A stretch of DNA of 64,000 nt from Brevibacterium sp. (GTDB lineage: Bacteria; Actinomycetota; Actinomycetes; Actinomycetales; Brevibacteriaceae), in contig NZ_JAPSIB010000007.1 in assembly GCF_031179145.1 (NCBI RefSeq), positions 1 to 64,000 on the forward strand, given 5' to 3'. Every line of letters begins with the position of its first letter. Position 1 is the stretch's first letter. The translations under genes and the position numbers were made by a program. Shown one piece after another: positions 9,533-17,922 of this stretch. Below the pieces are notes generated by a model. That model was not told the DNA's origin. It worked only from the letters and a program-made list of their open reading frames with translations, and made no database searches.

Positions 9533-11205
9533 ATAGACAATCAGGCGAAAGAAACACTTTCAACTTAGTCGACGAACCATGGATCATCTGCCTGCGGCGT
9601 GACGGGGTCATTGAAGAACTGTCGATCTCTGATGTATTTGCCAGGGCGAAAGAGATCCGAGAGCTTCTTGGAGAACAGCCGACGGAGAGCTACGCCATCC
9701 TCCGAATCCTCCTCACGATCTTCTGGCGGTCATGGCTCACCGGTAGTTCGAAACACAGCGATCCGAGATCATGGTGGAAAGAACTCTGGAACTCTAACGG
9801 TGATGGATCAGCCATTCCAGCAATCACCGATTACCTGGATGAGTGGAAGCACCGATTCGACCTACTCGATCCCGAACAACCATTCATGCAGGTCCCTGAC
9901 CTTCACACGGAGAAGGGAGAGTTCAAGTCGCCACGACAGATCATGAGCGATTGCGAGTCGGAGTTCCTGAGCATGAGCGTCGGCGCATGCACGGAGAACT
10001 TGGAGCTTGCTGAAGCGGCTCGTCGTCTCGTCGCAACACAGGCCTGGGACTACAGCGGAATCAAGTCCGGAGCGGTGGGTGATAAACGAGTGAAGGGAGG
10101 CAAAGGGTATCCCATCGGCACCGGCTGGGCAGGAGAAACCGGAGGGGTCGTTCTTCATGGCTCCAACTTGTACGAGACGATTCTGCTCAATACCCCCGCA
10201 CAATGGCTCAGCCGAAACTCCGGAGATGAGGACCTTCCTGCATGGGAGCGTGACTCTCAAAACGCAGCCGCTCGTTTGTCAATGATGCCCGATGGCCCTT
10301 GTGACCAACTCACATGGCAGTCGCGACGCATTCGTCTGATCGAGGATTCTGCACATATCGTCGCGGTGCTCGTCTGCAATGGCGACAAGATCGAAACCAA
10401 GAACCAGCACGCCGACCCAATGACCGGCTACCGATTCTCGAAGAACCAGTCGAACAAGTCGCAGAAAGTGCACATGCCTCAGCGCCACCCATTGGAACGC
10501 ACGATGTGGAAAGGAATACAACCGCTCATCATCAGGGAGTCTGTATCGAACGGATTTCCTCCTGGTGAAGAGCCTCGGGCACCAGAGACGGTCGAACATC
10601 TGCACGACATGACTCGAAAAAATCGCATCGATCGCTCTTTCGTCGTGGGATTGGAGATGATTGGAGTCGAGTACGGAACGCAGAATTCCTCGGTTTCCGC
10701 CATAATCCATGAGCGCCTCGACTTGGCCACAGCGATCTTGGCATCAGGCGAACAGCCCTGGGCCAATATCGTGCTCAATGCGGTTCAGCGCACCATGGAG
10801 GCGGCAGTTTCTCTGGGTAGATTCCACGGAATGGTAATGCAGGCAGCCGGTGAAACCTACACATTCCAACCACAGCCGGTCGAAAGTGTACTGGCTGACC
10901 TCACCGTGCCATTCAAGGATTGGCTGGGAATGTGGCACCCCGACATCGACCCGGAAAAGTGGCAGGACGCCTGGTACCGGAGAGCTCGACGGCTGATCCT
11001 GACCGTTGCAAACGAATTCATCGCCGGTATTGGACCAAGGGCCACAATCGGACGCTTCATCGCATCAAGTGATGGCCGTGAAACGCTCATCACCTCGGGC
11101 ACTGCATTCGGTGCTCTGAACAAGAAGCTGAATGATCTGTTTCCGCTGAACAGCCACTTGCCATCTACTCCGCAGAAACCTGAAATGGAAGGAGCTCTAC
11201 TGTGA
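9529..11205 (+). CDS. cas8e: Cascade large subunit Cas8e (Cse1/CasA)
   Basis: 558-residue Cse1 family protein, the Cascade subunit that reads the PAM and recruits Cas3. The start FNLVDEPWI is typical of the family, and the length is slightly above E. coli CasA (502). The GTG start overlaps the cas3 stop (GTGA), indicating translational coupling. It is followed by another GTGA overlap with cse2. The assignment rests on the N-terminal motif, length and fixed position between cas3 and cse2. The PAM-reading loop could not be located by eye. Confidence 0.94.
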   Translation: MNRQSGERNTFNLVDEPWIICLRRDGVIEELSISDVFARAKEIRELLGEQPTESYAILRILLTIFWRSWLTGSSKHSDPRSWWKELWNSNGDGSAIPAITDYLDEWKHRFDLLDPEQPFMQVPDLHTEKGEFKSPRQIMSDCESEFLSMSVGACTENLELAEAARRLVATQAWDYSGIKSGAVGDKRVKGGKGYPIGTGWAGETGGVVLHGSNLYETILLNTPAQWLSRNSGDEDLPAWERDSQNAAARLSMMPDGPCDQLTWQSRRIRLIEDSAHIVAVLVCNGDKIETKNQHADPMTGYRFSKNQSNKSQKVHMPQRHPLERTMWKGIQPLIIRESVSNGFPPGEEPRAPETVEHLHDMTRKNRIDRSFVVGLEMIGVEYGTQNSSVSAIIHERLDLATAILASGEQPWANIVLNAVQRTMEAAVSLGRFHGMVMQAAGETYTFQPQPVESVLADLTVPFKDWLGMWHPDIDPEKWQDAWYRRARRLILTVANEFIAGIGPRATIGRFIASSDGRETLITSGTAFGALNKKLNDLFPLNSHLPSTPQKPEMEGALL

Positions 11206-11840
11206 CAGACTCCAACACAGTCGAGAAGCCGGCTCTCCGGCAAGTTGTCGGCAAAGCAATCGCAAGTCTGCAGATGGACTTGCTCGAATCGCCGCCGGCG
11301 AAATCTGCAGCAGCGCGAGCCACCCTCGCAAAGCTGAGACGCGCGGCAGGCGAAGCGGCGGAATCGAATCCTTTGGCATGGGCAGCCGCGTTCGACATCC
11401 TCGGCGAATCATTCGTGCAACGATACGAAAATTCTCCCAGCCATACGATGCCCGACGAATTCGCAGCGTTCACCGCCTTGACTCTCTATGCCGTGCATCA
11501 GCAGTCACAGTCGAAACCTATGCACTTCGTCAGCAATAACACGAGTCCTCTCCGCAGCTTCGGTCATGCGGCGGGTGAGTTGGCCCGAACTCGGGACAGC
11601 AACTCGATCAAGAAGAGATTCGATGCGATCGTCACTACTCGCAATGCATCCACGCGACTGCATCATCTCAGAGGCCTCACTGAAATTCTCAGCACCGACG
11701 GCATCGGACTCAATTATGGGAACCACGCTGAAGACATCCGCTCGTCCCTCTTCCCGGAGTGGGATCAGACCGTCCTACGCTGGATCCGTGATTTCGCGCG
11801 CTCCTACAACTCACCCAAGACCGACCAAGTGTCCAAGTAG
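11202..11840 (+). CDS. cse2: Cascade small subunit Cse2 (CasB)
   Basis: 212-residue protein in the Cse2 position, somewhat longer than E. coli CasB (160). Cse2 is an all-helical subunit that forms a dimer along the Cascade belly and stabilises the R-loop. The sequence is rich in Ala, Ser and charged residues, as expected for a helical protein, and contains RLHHLRGLTEIL near residues 157-168. It starts at GTG 11202, overlapping the cas8e stop. It is the only cas gene followed by a gap (24 bases) instead of an overlap. Identification relies heavily on synteny because this family diverges fast. Confidence 0.9.
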   Translation: MTDSNTVEKPALRQVVGKAIASLQMDLLESPPAKSAAARATLAKLRRAAGEAAESNPLAWAAAFDILGESFVQRYENSPSHTMPDEFAAFTALTLYAVHQQSQSKPMHFVSNNTSPLRSFGHAAGELARTRDSNSIKKRFDAIVTTRNASTRLHHLRGLTEILSTDGIGLNYGNHAEDIRSSLFPEWDQTVLRWIRDFARSYNSPKTDQVSK

Positions 11841-11864
11841 TTCCCCTTCTCGAAAGGAAACGCC

Positions 11865-13004
11865 ATGTCCCTCTACATCGATATCCACGCCCTGCAAACA
11901 CTTCCTCCCAGCAATATCAACCGCGACGAGTCAGGAGCCCCGAAGTCGGCCGTCTTCGGTGGGGTGAATCGTCAACGAGTTTCGTCGCAGGCGTGGAAGC
12001 GAGCAATCCGCAACGAGTTCAAGGACGAACTCGACAAGCTTCAGGTCGGCACTCGAACCAAACGCATCGTCGACATCACCATCGCTCGGATCGAGGAGAT
12101 CGACAAGAGTTGGCTCGAGGCGACTGGCAAAGAGGCTGTGGTCAAGACCATCACTGAAGCGTTCAAAAGTGCTGGCATCAAGAAGATCGAGCCGCCGAAA
12201 GCCAAAGAGGGTTCGGAAGAGGAGCCCGAGCTTCCTCGTACCGACTATCTGATCTTTCTGAGCAACCATCAGATCGATAAGCTGGCACACTGGATCGTCG
12301 AGAATAATGGCGCAAAGATCTCGAAAAGGGACGCGCAGGGCATCTTGGACAGCGATCACAGCATCGATATTGCCATGTTCGGCCGCATGATCGCCGATCT
12401 CCCGGACTACAATGTCGACGCCTCGGTCCAAGTCGCCCATGCCATTAGCGTGCATGGTGCTGAGCCCGAGTTCGACTACTTCACCGCGGTCGATGATGAG
12501 GTGGAAAAGAAGGAAGAGACCGGCGCGGGCATGATCGGCACCGTCCAGATCATGTCGTCGACCCTCTACCGATACGCAACGATCAACATCGAACAACTCA
12601 AGGACAACCTCGGCGAAACCATGGCGACCTCGGCGGCCGTTGCGGCGTTCCTGAGGTCGTTCGTGACATCGATGCCTACAGGCAAGATCAACTCCTTTGC
12701 CAATCACACATTGCCCGAAGCGCTGGTGGTGTCTGTTCGTGACGACCGGCCGATTTCCTTCGTCAACGCCTTCGAGGTCCCTGTCTCCGACAAGGGCGAA
12801 GGAGGACGTCGTGTTCAGGCCGCGAACCGGCTTGCGGCCGAAGCCAAGGCCATCGAAGAGGCCTACAGTTCTCCAGCAAAGAAGACGTTCGTCCTCGGTA
12901 TCGGCGAAGTGAACAAGGAACTCGAGAAGATCGGTGAGCCTGCCACCCTTGATGCGATCGTGAACGGTGTCACCGAACTGGTCGAATCCGAAAGCAGCAA
13001 ATGA
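11865..13004 (+). CDS. cas7e: Cascade backbone subunit Cas7e (Cse4/CasC)
   Basis: 379-residue Cas7 RAMP protein that forms the six-copy backbone on the crRNA. Family signs are the N-terminal LQTLPPSNINRDESGAPK, RQRVSSQAWKRAIR near residues 39-52 and the central GMIGTVQIMSSTLYRYATIN. An acidic and lysine-rich insert lies around residues 106-125, in the region that varies between family members. It has its own ribosome binding site (GAAAGGAAAC before ATG) after a 24-base gap, unlike the coupled neighbours, which may help over-produce this multi-copy subunit. The stop overlaps cas5e by 4 bases. Confidence 0.96.
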   Translation: MSLYIDIHALQTLPPSNINRDESGAPKSAVFGGVNRQRVSSQAWKRAIRNEFKDELDKLQVGTRTKRIVDITIARIEEIDKSWLEATGKEAVVKTITEAFKSAGIKKIEPPKAKEGSEEEPELPRTDYLIFLSNHQIDKLAHWIVENNGAKISKRDAQGILDSDHSIDIAMFGRMIADLPDYNVDASVQVAHAISVHGAEPEFDYFTAVDDEVEKKEETGAGMIGTVQIMSSTLYRYATINIEQLKDNLGETMATSAAVAAFLRSFVTSMPTGKINSFANHTLPEALVVSVRDDRPISFVNAFEVPVSDKGEGGRRVQAANRLAAEAKAIEEAYSSPAKKTFVLGIGEVNKELEKIGEPATLDAIVNGVTELVESESSK

Positions 13005-13699
13005 TGTCCACGCTTCTACTCAAGTTCTCCGGCCCCTGGCAGGCCTGGGGGAATGACAGTCGGTACACGGTCAGGTCCACGGAGCTGGAACCGACGAAGT
13101 CTGGAGTTCTCGGATTGCTCGCCGCTGCTCAAGGGAGAATGCGAACCGACGAAGTCTCCGATCTTGCTGCTCTCCGATTCGGGGTCCGTGTCGATCAACC
13201 GGGTACGGTCGAAATGGACTTTCAGACTGCAAGGGACTCGAAATCAGGCAAGTCCTGGCCTCTGACGAAACGCTACTACTTGGCAGACGCTATATTCCTC
13301 GTCGGCATCGAGGGACCGGATGAACTTCTGTCCGGCCTCGAAGAAGCGATCAGACGCCCTCGCTTTCCACTCTACCTCGGTCGACGGAGTTGCCCAATCA
13401 ATCACGATGTGGTCATCGGCATGGTCGAGCTGCCGCTGTTGCCCGCGCTCCGTGAACAAGAATGGCTGGCCAGTGAACGGCACCGCAGAAGTCGGCCCAA
13501 TCCTGCAAATCTCAGGATCGTCAGAGATTCCGAGGCAGGCGAACAAGGTCAAACGGCCCGAGATGTTCCTGTGAGCTTCTCACAGGAGCGCAGATTGTAT
13601 ACCTGGCGAACAGTTGTCAGTGAAGACGTCGTCACAGTCGACAACCCTGATGGCAGTAGCACGTTCGACGATTTTTTCGAAGTGGTGAGAACCGGATGA
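13001..13699 (+). CDS. cas5e: Cascade subunit Cas5e (CasD)
   Basis: 232-residue Cas5 protein that caps the crRNA 5' handle in Cascade. The start LLLKFSGPWQAWG and the following RSTELEPTKSGVLGLLAAA are family signatures. LGRRSCP near residues 126-132 matches the conserved region of E. coli CasD. The ATG overlaps the cas7e stop (ATGA), and an ATGA overlap follows into cas6e. Length fits the family (E. coli CasD 224). Confidence 0.95.
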   Translation: MMSTLLLKFSGPWQAWGNDSRYTVRSTELEPTKSGVLGLLAAAQGRMRTDEVSDLAALRFGVRVDQPGTVEMDFQTARDSKSGKSWPLTKRYYLADAIFLVGIEGPDELLSGLEEAIRRPRFPLYLGRRSCPINHDVVIGMVELPLLPALREQEWLASERHRRSRPNPANLRIVRDSEAGEQGQTARDVPVSFSQERRLYTWRTVVSEDVVTVDNPDGSSTFDDFFEVVRTG

Positions 13700-14373
13700 C
13701 ATTCTTCTCGAGAATATTCCTCAACCCTCAGACGCGAGGAGGACGAAAGTTCCTGACCAACCCACATGCAATGCACTCGGCAGTGATGGCTTCATTCCCG
13801 CCGGACGCCAATCTCCAGCACGATGGTGGGAGAGTCTTATGGAGGATTGATTCCGATCACCCCAGACACGTCCTCTATGTGTCCAGCCCAGAACTTCCCG
13901 ATTTCACCGGCATTCGGGAACAAGGCGCCTGGGCGACGAGCACTTGGGACTCGACTGACTACAGGCCATTCCTCAACCGCCTCTCACGTGGCCAGAAATG
14001 GGAGTTCAGATTCACAGGAAACCCCACCAAAAGCATTCCAAACGGTGACGGTAGAGGCGTGGTCCGTCCTCACCTCACGGTCGAGCACCAGAGCGAATGG
14101 TTTCTGAAGAAATCCGAATCCAGCGGCTTCGCAGTGCTTGAGACCGAAGGAATCAAGGATTTCGCAGTCATTGGACGTCAGGACAGCAGATTCAGACGGA
14201 ACCCAGGAAAAGACGGCGGATCACGAGTCACGATCAAACGTGTCGACTTCAAGGGATCACTTGAGGTCACCGACGCCGAGGCGCTGCGATGTGCCATGGT
14301 TCAAGGAATAGGCCGAGGTAAGGGGTACGGCTGCGGTCTGCTGACATTGAAACCGATTGCTGATCGTCGATGA
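13696..14373 (+). CDS. cas6e: crRNA endoribonuclease Cas6e (Cse3/CasE)
   Basis: 225-residue Cas6e, which cuts pre-crRNA at the base of each repeat hairpin and stays bound to the 3' end. The N-terminal FFSRIFLNP and the C-terminal glycine-rich loop GIGRGKGYGCGLLTL are typical. It must act on both arrays, whose stems differ in sequence but keep pairing and share the 3' end. The ATG overlaps the cas5e stop (ATGA), and the stop overlaps cas1. Length fits the family (E. coli CasE 199). Confidence 0.94.
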   Translation: MTFFSRIFLNPQTRGGRKFLTNPHAMHSAVMASFPPDANLQHDGGRVLWRIDSDHPRHVLYVSSPELPDFTGIREQGAWATSTWDSTDYRPFLNRLSRGQKWEFRFTGNPTKSIPNGDGRGVVRPHLTVEHQSEWFLKKSESSGFAVLETEGIKDFAVIGRQDSRFRRNPGKDGGSRVTIKRVDFKGSLEVTDAEALRCAMVQGIGRGKGYGCGLLTLKPIADRR

Positions 14374-15344
14374 GTTCTCGTATGGGCGCACCACCCCCGG
14401 AACCGACAAGCTTGGGTCGTTTCAGAGACCGGTCTTCATTCCTCTACGTTGAGCGTGCAACCCTGCATCGCGATGCGAATGCGTTAACAGTGACAGATCA
14501 AGAAGGGACTGTGCATGTTCCCGGCGCAATGCTCACCACGCTGCTCCTGGGGCCGGGAACTCGGGTGACGCATTCAGCGATGTCGCTGCTGGGCGACTGT
14601 GGTGTGACGGTCGTATGGGTAGGCGAGCAGGGAGTACGGTACTACGCACATGGTCGCTCGATGGCTCGGAATTCTCACCTTCTAGCAGCTCAAGCACGAT
14701 TGGTCACGAACAAGAGAACGCGCCTGGATGTGGCTCGTAAGATGTTCCTCCATCGTTTTCCTGGTGAGGATGTCTCGTCATTGACGATGTCCCAGCTTCG
14801 TGGTCGCGAAGGCGCCCGGGTCAAACAGATTTATCGCGAACAGTCTGCCCGAACCGGAGTGTCGTGGACTCGTAGGGACTACCGTCCAGGGCAGATCGCA
14901 AGCGATGATTTCATCAATCAGGCGCTGACTGCAGCGAACTCGATCATGTATGGCATTGTACACGCGGCCATCGTGTCAATTGGGTGTTCTCCCGGACTCG
15001 GCTTCGTTCACACAGGAACCGACCGAGCATTTGTCTACGATATTGCCGATCTGTACAAGGCCGAGAGCGTTATCCCCACCGCATTCGAAGTTGTGGCGGG
15101 CGGAAGTATAGATCCGATCGCCGATGTCCGATATGCGCTTCGAGACTCGATCGTGAAGACCAGAATCTTGGATCGCATCGTTACAGACATCGTCGAGCTG
15201 TTCGGTATCGCTGACGAAGCTGCGGACGAAGTAGGTAGTGGAACTTCCGACTTCGATGATTGGCTGTCCGAAGACGTGATCTCCCTCTGGTCGCCGCGAG
15301 GAAATTCTCAATCTGGTGTCAACTATGGCCAAGGGTCAAAATGA
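14370..15344 (+). CDS. cas1: CRISPR integrase Cas1 (type I-E)
   Basis: 324-residue Cas1, the catalytic subunit of the Cas1-Cas2 spacer integrase. The metal ligands line up with E. coli E141/H208/D221 at a constant offset of six: E147 (RGREGAR), H214 (GFVHTG) and D227 (YDIADLYK). The active site therefore looks intact. It starts at ATG overlapping the cas6e stop and overlaps cas2 by 4 bases. With cas2 and a uniform leader-side repeat set in array 1, this suggests acquisition is or recently was active. Confidence 0.97.
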   Translation: MSSRMGAPPPEPTSLGRFRDRSSFLYVERATLHRDANALTVTDQEGTVHVPGAMLTTLLLGPGTRVTHSAMSLLGDCGVTVVWVGEQGVRYYAHGRSMARNSHLLAAQARLVTNKRTRLDVARKMFLHRFPGEDVSSLTMSQLRGREGARVKQIYREQSARTGVSWTRRDYRPGQIASDDFINQALTAANSIMYGIVHAAIVSIGCSPGLGFVHTGTDRAFVYDIADLYKAESVIPTAFEVVAGGSIDPIADVRYALRDSIVKTRILDRIVTDIVELFGIADEAADEVGSGTSDFDDWLSEDVISLWSPRGNSQSGVNYGQGSK

Positions 15345-15715
15345 TCACGCTCGTACTTTCGGCTTGCCCTGTAGGCCTTCGCGGCGACCTGACGAAATGG
15401 CTGCTTGAGATCAGTCCCGGCGTTTTCGTCGGGCAGGTCTCTGCGCGCCTCCGAGATAATCTGTGGGATCGGGTGCTCGATCAGTGCAAAGAGGGTCGCG
15501 CAATCATGGTCTTTCCCTCAGGACGCGAACAGCGATTCGAGTTCAAAGTACATCGGCACGACTGGGAACCTGTGGACTTTGACGGGCTGACGTTGATCAA
15601 GAGGACCGCAGCAACGAATTACAGTCCACGGAAGACAGGCTGGAGCAACGCGTCAAATGGTCGGCGAGCGCGTACTCCTTCATGGACGAAAGCACGTGAT
15701 GCCGAGGAGACGTAA
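15341..15715 (+). CDS. cas2: CRISPR-associated protein Cas2 (type I-E)
   Basis: 124-residue Cas2e, the structural partner of Cas1. The start is taken as the ATG at 15341 overlapping the cas1 stop (ATGA), which gives MITLVLSACPVGLRGDLTKWLLE, the usual beginning of this family. The longer upstream frame would run into cas1. Core motifs include GVFVGQVSARLRDNLWD and GRAIMVFPS. The last 30 or so residues form a basic, Ser/Arg-rich tail beyond the usual fold (E. coli Cas2 94 residues). Confidence 0.94.
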   Translation: MITLVLSACPVGLRGDLTKWLLEISPGVFVGQVSARLRDNLWDRVLDQCKEGRAIMVFPSGREQRFEFKVHRHDWEPVDFDGLTLIKRTAATNYSPRKTGWSNASNGRRARTPSWTKARDAEET

Positions 15716-15773
15716 CTCGCCCAAATCGTATGAAATGTGTCTGTAGGGACGACAAGATCCCTCGTCAGCAAGG
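15716..15773 (+). promoter_or_regulatory. Leader of CRISPR array 2
   Basis: This is a 58-base gap between the cas2 stop and the first repeat of array 2, the standard place for a type I-E leader. It is more AT-rich than its surroundings and contains TATGAAATG near 15729. It is short for a leader, so part of the integration signal may lie inside cas2. Confidence 0.6.
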
Positions 15774-16718
15774 GTTCTCGCCCTGCGTGCAGGGATGAGC
15801 CCCCGGTAGCACCCTGCATCAACAGGAACTCAGAGTTCTCGCCCTGCGTGCAGGGATGAGCCCGCACTCGCAGACGCCGAACACTACGAAATCCAGTTCT
15901 CGCCCTGCGTGCAGGGATGAGCCCGAAATGAGACGGTCGCCGTGTAGCGGGGTTGGGTTCTCGCCCTGCGTGCAGGGATGAGCCCCCCGCCATGCACCCG
16001 AGTCGACGCATTCGGTCGTTCTCGCCCTGCGTGCAGGGATGAGCCCTCCGATCGCCGCTGGATGCGCCGAGCCTACGCGTTCTCGCCCTGCGTGCAGGGA
16101 TGAGCCCGTGAAGCTCACCGGCTGGTAGTACCTGCCGGGGTTCTCGCCCTGCGTGCAGGGATGAGCCCGAGGAAGAGGTGGCCATCCGGCATGAGGATGA
16201 GTTCTCGCCCTGCGTGCAGGGATGAGCCCTCAACGCCCGGAATCGCCCGCTCTCGCCGCAGGTTCTCGCCCTGCGTGCAGGGATGAGCCCACACTCTCGA
16301 AACGACGAAACCGCCCCCACCTGTTCTCGCCCTGCGTGCAGGGATGAGCCGCCCTGTCCGGTGACCTCGATGTCACTGAGGTTGTTCTCGCCCTGCGTGG
16401 AGGGATGAGCCCAGGGCGACGTTGCCGGTCTTGATGCCCAGCTGGTTCTCGCCCTGCGTGCAGGGATGAGCCCTTCTGGATCTGCTCGGTCGCGACGTCG
16501 ACCTTGTTCTCGCCCTGCGTGGAGGGATGAGCCCTGGTGCAGGTCAGCCCCGATGAGTCGCCACTGGTTCTCGCCCTGCGTGCAGGGATGAGCCCACTCC
16601 CTCGGACTTCGCCCAGTGGATGAGTTCGGTTCTCGCCCTGCGTGCAGGGATGAGCCCGGTGTCCTCGTCGAGCCCGCCCGGAAGCTCAAGTTCTCGCCCT
16701 GCGTGCAGGAATGAGCCC
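15774..16718 (+). CRISPR. CRISPR array 2, type I-E, 16 repeats
   Basis: Sixteen 29-bp repeats separated by 15 spacers of 32 bp (one of 33). The repeat begins GTTCTCG, has the hairpin core CCCTGCGTGCAGGG and ends ATGAGCCC. It differs from array 1 across the whole 5' half and stem but keeps the same 3' end. Variants occur near 16388 and 16510 (GTGGAGGG), and the last repeat at 16690-16718 reads AGGAATG, so decay is again at the right end. Orientation is the same as the cas genes and array 1. Confidence 0.97.
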
Positions 16719-16803
16719 CAAGACTCCATTCGCATTTGGGGCGACGAGGTGAATCGCTCAGGGGATAATAGAAGCAGGGAGATTGGAGGAAGGAGATTCT
16801 CTC

Positions 16804-17117
16804 TTGCCAGTGAAATACACCGACGAACTCAAGACTCGGGCCGTCGAGTTCGTCATCCATCCCCAGGCCTATCCGACCGCCGCCAGCGGGGCGATCACCC
16901 GGTTCGCAAAGGAACTCGCATTGAGCAGAGAAACCCTGCGGGTCTGGGTGAGCACCCAAATGAACTCGGGCAAATCGATACAGGCGGAATCGGTGGATTT
17001 GGAAACCGAGAGCCGCACGCAGTTGAGTGCCGTCAACTTTCTGAAGTACTCCGCGTACCGACCTGCTTTCTCATACGGTGCGGCCAGTTCACGCGAAATA
17101 CCTCTGGAAACCACCCG
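16804..17117 (+). pseudogene. IS3-family transposase OrfA remnant
   Basis: A frame opening VKYTDELKTRAVEFVIH and continuing ITRFAKELALSRETLRVWV matches the helix-turn-helix start of IS3-family OrfA proteins. After about 60 residues the match becomes broken: a short LETES piece runs into LSAVNFLKYSA, which resembles the end of the OrfA coiled coil after a deletion. No OrfB with a DDE catalytic core follows. A strong ribosome binding site (GGAGGAAGGAG near 16785) remains. The rest of 16719-17117 shows nothing else. This is a dead element, and clear terminal inverted repeats were not found. Confidence 0.7.
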
Positions 17118-17510
17118 TCACAATTCGATGGGATCCACGATCTTCAGGCCAAGATGCTGCGCGACGGACTTCATCACCGAATCGTGACTGGCCACCGTCA
17201 CTTCGTCCCCGAGCAGCAGGGCCGTAGCAAGATGAATCGCATCAAGAGTCTTTATGTGACGTTCGATGGACTCGGCAATTGAATGAGTTTCGCGAGTGAT
17301 ATCGATCAGCCCGACCCGATCAAGCAGCGGCGTTCCATCGGACAACGGCCTGGAATCCCTCCGCAAAACGCGGATCACCTCGGTGCGCAATAACCGAGAC
17401 GATACGTGAACGGCACCGGGGGTCTGCATCCACATCTTCAACTGCTCACGCTCGGGAACATCAAGGATCGTGCGCAGAGCCAGAGAGGAATCCAGATAGA
17501 AGACGCTCAT
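17118..17510 (-). CDS. vapC: PIN-domain toxin, VapC family
   Basis: 130-residue PIN-domain protein, probably an RNA-cleaving toxin. The four acidic metal-binding positions are visible: D7 (FYLDSS), E44 (RTEV), D90 (TLDAIHLATA) and D110 (ASHD). Length is typical for VapC. It lies 3 bases after an antitoxin-like gene on the same strand, giving the usual antitoxin-toxin operon. It sits between the IS3 remnant and an amino acid permease, at the edge of the CRISPR island. The catalytic set is intact, so activity is plausible. Its RNA target cannot be told from sequence. Confidence 0.88.
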   Translation of the reverse strand: MSVFYLDSSLALRTILDVPEREQLKMWMQTPGAVHVSSRLLRTEVIRVLRRDSRPLSDGTPLLDRVGLIDITRETHSIAESIERHIKTLDAIHLATALLLGDEVTVASHDSVMKSVAQHLGLKIVDPIEL

Positions 17511-17513
17511 GAT

Positions 17514-17792
17514 TCAGTGATCACCGTGCTCATCACTGAGCAGAGCGTCAACCTCCGCCTCGGTATATGGTGGACCGCCCGGATGCTCTGGCCATGGCGC
17601 TGGCGCTTCAGACGGCGGGGAGTAGCGGCCTTCGTGCTCCAGACGAGCCAGCGTGGAATCTTGCGGACGGAAAGAAGTTACTCGCCAACGAGGCTGTCCG
17701 CGCTCAGTCACCACGATGTCACCCGATTTCAGCACCTGTTCGAGGACCGACGCGGTGTGCTGGTTGAGCTCGCGCTTCGACACCTTATTCAT
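17514..17792 (-). CDS. Phd/YefM-type antitoxin
   Basis: 92 residues, starting MNKVSKRELNQHTASVLEQVL, the typical N-terminal DNA-binding motif of Phd/YefM antitoxins, followed by GDIVVTERGQPRWRV. The acidic, Pro-rich C-terminus (PYTEAEVDALLSDEHGDH) would bind the toxin. An ATG ten codons further upstream is in frame, but the chosen start gives the canonical N-terminus. The first gene of the pair, it is expected to repress the shared promoter with the toxin as co-repressor. Confidence 0.82.
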   Translation of the reverse strand: MNKVSKRELNQHTASVLEQVLKSGDIVVTERGQPRWRVTSFRPQDSTLARLEHEGRYSPPSEAPAPWPEHPGGPPYTEAEVDALLSDEHGDH

Positions 17793-17922
17793 ATCGCATA
17801 TTGTACTACCAATGTCTGACATGCTGAAGGCTCACATCCCACGGAAACCGGCGGCGCAAGGATACCCTCTCCCCCAGCTCCCTTGCCACGCCGCCTTCAC
17901 CGCTCCGGGTAAGATGCCCCAA

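Noticed and set aside
15774..16718. Array 2 as a different CRISPR subtype
   Set aside because: The 29-bp repeat length, 32-bp spacers, hairpin position and ATGAGCCC end match type I-E, and it directly follows cas2.
15619..16959. Antisense open frame of more than 400 codons over cas2 end and array 2
   Set aside because: It is made of array repeats (IPARRART pattern) and overlaps cas2 on the opposite strand.
16804..17117. Intact IS3 insertion sequence
   Set aside because: Only part of OrfA is present, with a deletion. No OrfB and no clear terminal repeats.
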